Assembly: GCA_021796015.1 (NCBI GenBank)
Contig: JAJYOT010000009.1
Span: 1 to 38,685 of the forward strand
DNA: 38,685 bases
Source of the DNA: a bacterium
GTDB taxonomy: Bacteria; Elusimicrobiota; Elusimicrobia; UBA1565; UBA9628
Reading direction: 5' to 3'
Each line of letters starts with the position of its first letter. The first letter of the stretch is position 1. Shown here piece by piece: positions 32,777 to 38,685 of the stretch. Under the pieces are notes generated by a model that had not been told where the DNA came from, made no database searches, and saw only the letters and a list, made by a program, of their open reading frames with translations. The position numbers were made by a program, and so were the translations under genes.

Positions 32777-33733
32777 ATGGAAACAATGTCTTGGTCTATC
32801 ATTCTTGCCGCAGGAGAAGGCAAACGATTACAACCCGCAATCAAAAGTTGGTTCGGGCGCGACTGCCCAAAACAATTTTGCGCCTTGGGCGGGTCCCGAA
32901 CAATGGTGGAAAATGCCGTCCGCCGCGCGCTCGGAATTAGCCCCCTCCCTCAAATTTTAACCATCGTGGGAAAACATCAAACCCGTTTTATTCCCGCTCA
33001 CGCGAAACTCGGACGCATCATTGAGCAACCACAAAACCTGGGAACTGGAATTGGAATTCTTTATTGCTTGGCCCATATCCTCCCAAAGAATCCGGAAGCC
33101 ACCGTCGCTATTTTTCCCTCGGATCATTTTGTCGCTCCTCGCCATGGTTTTTCAAGACTCTTACGCGTAGCTATTCGCTCCATTCATGAGAATCCCGACA
33201 AGCTTCTCTTACTGGCCGCGCCCGCCACCAGACCCGAAACCGATTATGGGTGGATCGAAATCAAATCGAGCGCAAGTTCTTCCGAAGTTCTCCCCATCTC
33301 TCGTTTCCGAGAAAAGCCTTCTTTAGAAGAAGCTCACAAGCTATGGGACCGCGGAGCTTTATGGAACACAATGATTACAGTCTCGAAAGCTAAAACCCTA
33401 TGGGAGTTGGCGCAAGAAAGATTCCCGGATTTAGTTCGGAATTTTGAGGAAGCGTTTTCATCGCTGACGTTAGGGATATCCGATTACAACGCGGAAAATT
33501 TTTATAAGAACCTCTCGCCGCTTGATTTTTCTAAAGACATCCTTGAGAGTAACGCTCATAAAATCAGCGTTCTTCCCATGCGGGGAGTGGTTTGGAGCGA
33601 CTGGGGAAGGCCGGAACGAATTCTCGAAATCATACGGCAATTCGGTTTGCCGTCTCCGGTTCCCAAAGGGAGGGTGTATGGACCTCATAGAACATTTGAA
33701 GAAAGATCACGCCGAGTTAAGATCTTTGCTTGA
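32777..33733 (+). CDS. Mannose-1-phosphate guanylyltransferase-like nucleotidyltransferase
   Basis: A 318-residue protein. The pyrophosphorylase signature is SIILAAGEGKRLQP with CPKQFCAL (about 7-45). FPSDHF (about 114-119), ETDYGWIEI, RFREKPS and LWNTMI follow the GDP-mannose pyrophosphorylase pattern, with VVWSDWGRPERI near the end. It transfers GMP to mannose-1-phosphate for GDP-mannose. It lacks the C-terminal isomerase domain found in bifunctional enzymes. The classic LAGGSGTRLWP is changed to LAAGEGKRLQP and the signature is stretched by an insertion. The 3' end overlaps the next hemerythrin by 56 bases. Confidence 0.78.
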   Translation: METMSWSIILAAGEGKRLQPAIKSWFGRDCPKQFCALGGSRTMVENAVRRALGISPLPQILTIVGKHQTRFIPAHAKLGRIIEQPQNLGTGIGILYCLAHILPKNPEATVAIFPSDHFVAPRHGFSRLLRVAIRSIHENPDKLLLLAAPATRPETDYGWIEIKSSASSSEVLPISRFREKPSLEEAHKLWDRGALWNTMITVSKAKTLWELAQERFPDLVRNFEEAFSSLTLGISDYNAENFYKNLSPLDFSKDILESNAHKISVLPMRGVVWSDWGRPERILEIIRQFGLPSPVPKGRVYGPHRTFEERSRRVKIFA

Positions 33734-34220
33734 TGCGGCTGACCACGCCCTGGGCGAGCCCCAGGGCGTGGGATTAGATGATCGCCTCTCCGCTGATAAA
33801 AACTTGTTGATTGAAGCTTTAAAAAATTTTCTTCTCGCGTTTGAAAGGCACGAGGAAGCGGAAAGCCTCGTTATCAAACGCCTCTTACGTCTTGAAAACA
33901 TTTTATCGGCTCGGCCTTCCGCCTCTTATCCCAAAACAAGTTCCAAACTGCATCAATCCATCGAAGAAGGACATGCTTCTCTTAAATCCATCACCCGCCT
34001 TCTCAGCGCCATAACATCCTATCACGATTCCGATCAAATCTACGCCATGCGTCATGTTCTGGCATCTCTGAGGGACGAACTGAACCGTCATTTAGATTAC
34101 GAGGAATTTCAAGTTTTCCCGAAGCTTAAAGAAACGTTGTCTCCCGCTACTCTTGAAAAAATAATCCGTTGGACGAAAAAGAATTCGCCTCCTCCGCCTG
34201 CCCGTCAAGGTTCAAAATGA
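33678..34220 (+). CDS. Second hemerythrin-like HHE-domain protein
   Basis: A 180-residue protein. The start at 33678 has GGGAGGG four bases upstream and lies inside the 3' end of the nucleotidyltransferase gene. Ligand pattern: KKDHAELR, FERHEEAESL, EEGHASLKSI and LNRHLDYEEFQVFPKL, that is H, HxxxE, H, HxxxE. It is related to, but clearly different from, the copy at 31273-31776 on the opposite strand. The C-terminal tail is Pro-rich. Two oxygen-type sensors bracket the USP gene. Confidence 0.85.
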   Translation: MDLIEHLKKDHAELRSLLDAADHALGEPQGVGLDDRLSADKNLLIEALKNFLLAFERHEEAESLVIKRLLRLENILSARPSASYPKTSSKLHQSIEEGHASLKSITRLLSAITSYHDSDQIYAMRHVLASLRDELNRHLDYEEFQVFPKLKETLSPATLEKIIRWTKKNSPPPPARQGSK

Positions 34221-34233
34221 TAAGATTTCGGAC

Positions 34234-34529
34234 ATGGAACTTTTAGCCGATTTCAAAAAACTTGTTCCCAATCTCCTTTTATATCTCTATCTGATTTTAA
34301 TTCCTCTTTCAACCTACGCCCAAGACCCCATTAGAATTTCGCTGACTCTCTCCGAAGTTGAAACAGCAGCGCTCAAACATTCTCATACCTTGGCCGCGGC
34401 TCGAGTGGAAAGCCACGCCGCCCAGCATGGCGCCAACGTCCAATATTCTTTTGAGGTGCTCCCATCCTGTTTCTTGCGACAGCCGTCGCCGTATTTGCCG
34501 TAGAGCGCTTTCATGACACCCTCAACTAA
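34234..34529 (+). pseudogene. Truncated TolC-type outer-membrane efflux gene
   Basis: The start (ATG 34234, TAAGAT eight bases upstream) encodes a signal peptide (LLLYLYLILIPLSTYA) and then IRISLTLSEVETAALKHSHTLAAARVES, the typical first repeat of TolC-family proteins. The similarity ends near 34452 and the frame stops at 34503. From 34455 another frame encodes GAPILFLATAVAVFAVERFH and stops at 34529, which looks like the last membrane helix of a different transporter. I read this as the scar of a deletion through an efflux operon. The second fragment is too short to identify. Confidence 0.6.
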
Positions 34530-34542
34530 AATTTGGCGACCG

Positions 34543-34713
34543 TTAAAATAAGAAAATCGAAGCTAGAATCAAGGCAAGACCGAGGAAAAGCTTTTCAACT
34601 TCGCCTTCGTTTTTTCCCCATCGGATATAAAAAGCTCCCAGCAAACTCAAAATAAGTCCGATGAGACCTTTAAAAGCGCTCCAGACAGTGAAGTGGAGGC
34701 TTAGGCCCGGCAT
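34543..34713 (-). CDS. 56-residue two-helix membrane protein
   Basis: The ATG at 34713 lies two bases after the stop of the KAS II gene, on the same strand, and a GGGAG stretch within that gene's last codons can serve as RBS. The protein has two hydrophobic helices (about 17-31 and 42-56) joined by a charged turn (RWGKNEGEVEK). Strictly two-helix layout and operon position argue for a real gene. No family is recognised. It might hold the fatty-acid-type enzymes at the membrane or modify lipids; this is a guess. Confidence 0.55.
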   Translation of the reverse strand: MPGLSLHFTVWSAFKGLIGLILSLLGAFYIRWGKNEGEVEKLFLGLALILASIFLF

Positions 34714-34715
34714 GA

Positions 34716-36020
34716 TTAAGGCTCCCAGCGCTTAAATAAAAGACACCCGTTGACGTCTCCAAACCCAAAAGACGCCTTAATGACATAGTCGAGTTTTTTG
34801 TCGAGTCTCTGATGGGGAATGCTGGCCGCTATTTTCTGGATTTCAGGATGAACCTTCTCGCAATTAATCGAAGGGTGGACATAGGAATTAACGATTTGAT
34901 CCACCACCGCTACCGATTCCAAGGCTCCGGCCGCGCCCAAGGAATGCCCAATCATCGATTTCGTCGATTGAATAAGCGGAAATTGGGACGGTTCCAATTC
35001 CAACGCCCGCAACCAACTGCCGACTTCCCGAGGATCCGCTGAAGTTGAGGTCAAGTGTCCGTTGATGAGAGAAATTTTTGACGGAGAAACGCCGGAGTCC
35101 TGAATCACTTTTCGAATGCAACGGATGACCCCTTCGGGGTTTGGAAAAGTCATCGTGCCCCCGTCTCTTTGACCGCCGGAATTACAATAGGCAGCGACAA
35201 TCTCACAGAGAATCTGAGCTCCCCTTTTTTGCGCCGATTCTAAACTTTCAAGCCTTAGAACTCCCGCCCCGCCGGCAGGAACAAAACCACAAGCCCCCGC
35301 TCCCATGGGTTGGGAACCTTTTTCCGGAGCCTCATTATACTTTGAGCACAAAACGTCTCTCATCGCGTCAAAACCCGACCAGCTCCCGTAATGCGTGCCC
35401 TCGGCGCCCCCGGCGAACATGGAATCGGCATAGCCTAATTGGATATGTTTCCAGGCCTCAAAAATCGCCTCGGTTCCGGTGTTGCAAGCCGAACTATTGG
35501 AACTAGTTTGACCGCCGGCTCCTAAAAATTTTCCGACCGCCACCGAAATGGAACTAGACATCACCTGAGGAACAATATCGGTTCCCATCGCCGCAGTTCC
35601 ACGCCCGGCCTCCTGGTTTTTAGCGTCAAAAACGACGGGAGCTAAGGAATCAAGAATCGTGTCCATTCCGCCGATGCCGGACCCAATAATCACACCGGTA
35701 TCCCACAAAACCGGAGTGTCTCTTGTCCCTTTCACCCAATCAATCTCAAGCCCGCTACGGCGCGCGCACTCAAGAGAAGCCATCACCGCGTAGACCATCG
35801 CCTCATTGAGTTTATTGAGTTCGCTTTCAGGAATCACTTTTAAAACGTCTTCTTCCTCAACCGGCGGAACCCCGCCAATTTGGCAAAGGTAATTCATCTC
35901 TTTTAAGTCTTCTCTAAAAGAAATCCCCGATTTCCCCGCTTGAAGCGCCTCTCGAAAGTTCTCAACTCCCACGCCGTTGGGGGCAACCGCCCCAATTCCA
36001 GTAATCACCACTCTTTTCAT
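34716..36020 (-). CDS. fabF: Beta-ketoacyl-ACP synthase II-like, atypical subfamily
   Basis: A 434-residue thiolase-fold condensing enzyme. The catalytic residues are Cys179 (SSACNTGTEA), His in NGHLTSTSADP and His in KSMIGHSLGAAGA. It elongates acyl chains by decarboxylative condensation. The first histidine motif is NGHLTST instead of the usual NAHGTST, a change I associate with a separate group of FabF paralogues, such as those in Bacteroidetes; that placement is from memory. Its start overlaps the dehydratase stop by four bases. Confidence 0.87.
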   Translation of the reverse strand: MKRVVITGIGAVAPNGVGVENFREALQAGKSGISFREDLKEMNYLCQIGGVPPVEEEDVLKVIPESELNKLNEAMVYAVMASLECARRSGLEIDWVKGTRDTPVLWDTGVIIGSGIGGMDTILDSLAPVVFDAKNQEAGRGTAAMGTDIVPQVMSSSISVAVGKFLGAGGQTSSNSSACNTGTEAIFEAWKHIQLGYADSMFAGGAEGTHYGSWSGFDAMRDVLCSKYNEAPEKGSQPMGAGACGFVPAGGAGVLRLESLESAQKRGAQILCEIVAAYCNSGGQRDGGTMTFPNPEGVIRCIRKVIQDSGVSPSKISLINGHLTSTSADPREVGSWLRALELEPSQFPLIQSTKSMIGHSLGAAGALESVAVVDQIVNSYVHPSINCEKVHPEIQKIAASIPHQRLDKKLDYVIKASFGFGDVNGCLLFKRWEP

Positions 36021-36430
36021 TTGGATACCTCGAAAAAATCTTCGCCCGCTAAGGAAATGACTCCGCTAAAAACCGCCTCCCCATCCTTGGGCCCGCCTTG
36101 AAAAAAAACTTCCGCTTTAAAATAAAAAAACCCGGGCTTTAAATTTCCCTCTTGAACCGAAGCCTTGACAAGAACGGTTTCCCCCGGGCGCACCATTTTC
36201 TTAAATACAGCGTTCTCAATCGAGCGAAACAGCCTCGTTTTTCCTTGCTTGGGATTGCCCCCGTCCCACAAAAGGGCTCCGGCTTGAGAAGCCATCTCGA
36301 CTAACTTAATTCCAGGAACCACGGGGTTTCCGGGAAAATGCCCGGCGCAATCTTCGTCTTTCCAGGTATAAATCGCCGATAAATGAGAATCTGTTTTTTC
36401 CAGAACTTGATCGAGAAATTCCCACCTCAC
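36017..36430 (-). CDS. fabZ: FabZ-like 3-hydroxyacyl-ACP dehydratase
   Basis: A 137-residue hot-dog fold protein. The active site is GHFPGNPVVPGIKLVEMASQ, with the catalytic His and the Glu of LVEMASQ both in place. It removes water from 3-hydroxyacyl-ACP. The start is a GTG at 36430, overlapping the ketoreductase stop (GTGA). It is slightly shorter than usual FabZ, and the C-terminal strand ends FFEVSK. Confidence 0.87.
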   Translation of the reverse strand: MRWEFLDQVLEKTDSHLSAIYTWKDEDCAGHFPGNPVVPGIKLVEMASQAGALLWDGGNPKQGKTRLFRSIENAVFKKMVRPGETVLVKASVQEGNLKPGFFYFKAEVFFQGGPKDGEAVFSGVISLAGEDFFEVSK

Positions 36431-37155
36431 AAACGCATTCCTCCATCCACATTTAAGACCGCCCCGTTAAGATAATCATTCTCAATCAAATGAGCGACGG
36501 TCAAAGCCACGGCCTCCGCCGACCCGAATTGGCCCAAGGCAATTTCTTGGCGAATCAAATTTCTCGTTTCTTGTCCAATAGCCGCCGTCATGGCCGTCTC
36601 AATAAAACCGGGGCTCACTGCGTTTACTCGCACGCCCTTGGGCCCCCATTCAAAAGCCAATTGCTTGGTCAAGGCCTCCAAAGCGGCCTTTGAAGCCCGG
36701 TAGACGGCGCTCCCGGTCAAGGCCTTTTGCGCCAAAATAGAACTGACGTTAATGATAATCCCAGATCCGGATTTAATCATCTCTTTGGCGAAATCCCGCA
36801 TGAGAAGAGCCGGCGTTTTAAAATTGACGCCTAAAATCAAATCCAGGGAATCCTCCTGAATGTTGAGAGCCGGCTCATGAGGCTTGTCGATTCCGGCGTT
36901 ATTGATCAGAATGTAAGGGTTGCCTTCTTTAACGCACGCCTCTAAAAGAGCGTTTCGCCCTCCAGAAGTCGCAAGATCGGCTTGAATCAAAAAAGAATTG
37001 GGTATTTCCGACCGAAGGGTTTTCGCCGCCTCCGCGTTTCCTTTGTAATGAAGGCCCAACCGAAGATCTCCCGAACTCTTCTCGCTTAAGACTTTTGCAA
37101 TCGCCCGGCCAATTCCGCCGGAGGAACCGGTAATGACGGCCACATCTTGAGACAT
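36427..37155 (-). CDS. fabG: 3-oxoacyl-ACP reductase (FabG-type SDR)
   Basis: A 242-residue short-chain dehydrogenase. I set the start at 37155 (MSQDVAVITGSSGG) because GGAGG lies ten bases upstream and the frame before it only repeats the end of the KAS III gene. Motifs: TGSSGGIG for NADP(H), NNAG, Ser in NVSSIL, YRASK with Tyr and Lys, and a C-terminal NGAVLNVDGGM. It reduces 3-ketoacyl-ACP. The stop of KAS III and its start share a base (TAATG). Confidence 0.9.
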   Translation of the reverse strand: MSQDVAVITGSSGGIGRAIAKVLSEKSSGDLRLGLHYKGNAEAAKTLRSEIPNSFLIQADLATSGGRNALLEACVKEGNPYILINNAGIDKPHEPALNIQEDSLDLILGVNFKTPALLMRDFAKEMIKSGSGIIINVSSILAQKALTGSAVYRASKAALEALTKQLAFEWGPKGVRVNAVSPGFIETAMTAAIGQETRNLIRQEIALGQFGSAEAVALTVAHLIENDYLNGAVLNVDGGMRL

Positions 37156-38162
37156 TAGAGAACCTCCATATATCCGCCGCCCCAGGCAAGCCCCGCGCCT
37201 AAAACCGCGTAGACAATCTGATCGCCCTTCTTGAGTTTTTCCCAGTTTTGCGAGATGACCGAAGGGCATCCCGCAGCGGCGATGTTTCCCTGCTCCCGCA
37301 CGTTTCTCAGATGTCGATCCGCAGGCAGTTTTAAATGGTCGAGAATCGAATTTTGCATAACAAAGTTAGCCTGATGAGCAATGGTATAACAATCTTCGGC
37401 ATAAAGCCCTTTTTTTTGCGCGATTTCTTCAAACATCTCACAGGTCTTGCGGATGGAAAACTCTCGAACAATCGCACCGTTTTGACGGAAATGCCCCACC
37501 GAGTCAATAACGATATCATCGGCCCCCGCGGATTTGGTCTCAAAAATTAGGGGTTCAACTTTCAGTCGTCCCAAATGCTTTCCCGACACGACTTCCGCGG
37601 CCGCGCCATCTCCCCAAATATACCCATCTACGCTTTTAGAAGAATAATCCGTTCGCGTGGTATAGGCCGAAGCCTGAACGCAGAGAATAAATTCGGGCAA
37701 GCCCTGAGGCTCCATATCGGCCAATAGTTTCATGTGAAGAGAAAAGCTGGAACAAGCGGAATTCATATCGCAATGCGGACCAGGAAGCGCCCCAATTTCT
37801 TTGGCAATTTGATTCGCTAAACAGGGAATCGTCTCAAAGGGCGTGTCGCAATTGGCAATCACCCAACCGATTTGACGGGGAGAGATTTGGGCGCGCTTTA
37901 TCGCTTCCTCGGCCGCCAAAATCGCCAGAGAAAGCGGCGTTTGACCATAAGTTCGAGCGTGCAAAATAGCCTGATCCGGATTTTTATTTTTCGTCTCCCG
38001 GATATAATCAAGGCTTAAGACTGAATAGCGCGAATTTATGCCAAGACGAGAATTCACCCAGTCCTGCCCCTTTTCAAGACCCACTTCCCGATGCAGGAAA
38101 TCGTTGGTTACCTTGGTTTTTGGGAGAGCGCTTCCGATTCCGTGGATATAGAGCGAATCCAT
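37155..38162 (-). CDS. fabH: Beta-ketoacyl-ACP synthase III-like (FabH family)
   Basis: A 335-residue protein. Catalytic triad: Cys137 (NSACSSFSL), His in IAHQANFVM and Asn in EQGNIAAAG. WGDGAAAEVV is the conserved region before the His. KAS III enzymes start chains from an acyl-CoA. The loops differ from the E. coli housekeeping FabH (for example NPDQAILHARTYG near 61-73), so the starter may not be acetyl-CoA. It lies three bases after the enoyl reductase gene. Confidence 0.87.
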   Translation of the reverse strand: MDSLYIHGIGSALPKTKVTNDFLHREVGLEKGQDWVNSRLGINSRYSVLSLDYIRETKNKNPDQAILHARTYGQTPLSLAILAAEEAIKRAQISPRQIGWVIANCDTPFETIPCLANQIAKEIGALPGPHCDMNSACSSFSLHMKLLADMEPQGLPEFILCVQASAYTTRTDYSSKSVDGYIWGDGAAAEVVSGKHLGRLKVEPLIFETKSAGADDIVIDSVGHFRQNGAIVREFSIRKTCEMFEEIAQKKGLYAEDCYTIAHQANFVMQNSILDHLKLPADRHLRNVREQGNIAAAGCPSVISQNWEKLKKGDQIVYAVLGAGLAWGGGYMEVL

Positions 38163-38165
38163 TAT

Positions 38166-38685
38166 CTATAATCCCGAAATCGCTTCTCCGCCGTCAATGC
38201 GCAATACTTCGCCATTGACCCAGGAAAAACCGGGAAGACAAATTTGAAAAATCGTCTCAGCCACATCCTCGGGGGTCGTCAGACGGTGATAGGGGTTTCT
38301 CATCCGCGCCTGAGCCTTCATCAAATCAAAATTGGGAATCGCGTTCCCAGCGGGAGTGTCGGTAATCCCGGCCTGAATGACCAAGGAGCGCGCGCCATAG
38401 GGAGCGAGTTCAACCGCCAAAGCCCGGCAAGAAGCTTCCAAGGAACATTTCGCGGCCGAAACCGCGGCATATCCTTTCCAAGCGATCTCGTTTCCTTCGG
38501 AAGTCATCGCGATTAAACGGGCTTCTTTCGCCAGAAGTCCTTCTTTTAGCAACTCACGGCCCCATAAAAGATAGTCATAACCCATCATCCAGATCGTACG
38601 GCTTAAGTCTTCTTCGCTGAGCAAATCCTCGCGATAGGGAATACGGCTGTCGGCCAAGGTATAGAGAGCGTCGCATTTTTTTTCG
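38166..38685 (-). CDS. Enoyl-ACP reductase-like SDR (5' end beyond window)
   Basis: The C-terminal 172 codons are visible; the frame is open to the window edge, so a TTG at 38657 is not a true start. Tyr and Lys in YAAVSAAKCSLEA are spaced Y-x6-K, the signature of FabI/FabL enoyl-ACP reductases and not of classical YxxxK SDRs. GEVLRIDGGEAISGL is the usual SDR end. It would catalyse the last step of each elongation cycle. It is the first visible gene of the operon; what precedes it is unknown. Confidence 0.75.
   Translation of the reverse strand, partial: EKKCDALYTLADSRIPYREDLLSEEDLSRTIWMMGYDYLLWGRELLKEGLLAKEARLIAMTSEGNEIAWKGYAAVSAAKCSLEASCRALAVELAPYGARSLVIQAGITDTPAGNAIPNFDLMKAQARMRNPYHRLTTPEDVAETIFQICLPGFSWVNGEVLRIDGGEAISGL

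Noticed and set aside
34390..34521. Minus-strand frame starting MKALYGKYGDG with a GAGGG site
   Set aside because: It reads backwards through the TolC fragment and ends in Ala/Trp-rich text; the plus-strand pieces explain the segment better.

Overview
This is a 38.7 kb stretch of a Gram-negative bacterial genome, probably a single contig. The evidence is an ExbB/ExbD/TonB system, an outer-membrane porin, periplasmic TPR and YceI proteins, and many Sec signal peptides. Base composition is moderate overall but very uneven at the left end. Gene content and style resemble uncultivated lineages of the Elusimicrobiota/Omnitrophota kind. That is an impression only: there is no rRNA gene here to place the organism.

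Region 1 (1-9280) is an accessory island read leftward. It holds three tandem copies of a two-gene unit: a secreted partner protein with a near-constant MRKIF signal peptide, then an exported M23-type (LytM-like) metallopeptidase with a long Ig-like tail. A fourth unit survives only as a 3' remnant. Units 1 and 2 are nearly identical at both ends, but the middle is strongly diverged and more AT-rich. That middle block crosses the gene boundary: it covers the C-terminal half of the partner and the catalytic N-terminal domain of the peptidase, and stops at the HxH zinc motif. Unit 3 shows the same compositional pattern. This is the best candidate in the window for an undescribed system, possibly a set of matched secreted hydrolase/partner pairs that diversify by block exchange. 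On its right side the island meets a tyrosine recombinase whose reading frame runs into a tRNA-Tyr gene, a typical island boundary.

Region 2 (10400-14800): tRNA-Tyr, then an operon of etfB, etfA, a sarcosine-oxidase-like flavoprotein and a dolichol/phytol-kinase-like membrane protein. A convergent small secreted protein follows, ending at a clear terminator.

Region 3 (14900-24600): thrS without a TGS domain, probably leaderless, overlaps a 1078-residue periplasmic TPR protein. Then come exbB, two exbD genes, tonB and an exported protein with an OmpA-like tail, all tightly packed. An ECF sigma factor and its zinc-finger anti-sigma follow.

Region 4 (24700-30800): a YeiH-family transporter, a frameshifted YiiX-like cysteine hydrolase, a monohaem cytochrome c, an OprP-type porin with a strong terminator, a YceI protein, an SRPBCC protein and a soluble histidine kinase.

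Region 5 (30800-34500): a stress and oxygen cluster with a CBS-pair protein, two hemerythrins, a tandem universal stress protein and a mannose-1-phosphate guanylyltransferase-like enzyme. It ends in the wreck of a TolC-type gene.

Region 6 (34540-38685, leftward): an operon for type II fatty-acid-like synthesis: enoyl reductase (cut by the window edge), KAS III, ketoreductase, dehydratase, an atypical KAS II and a 56-residue membrane protein. No acyl carrier protein is inside the window.
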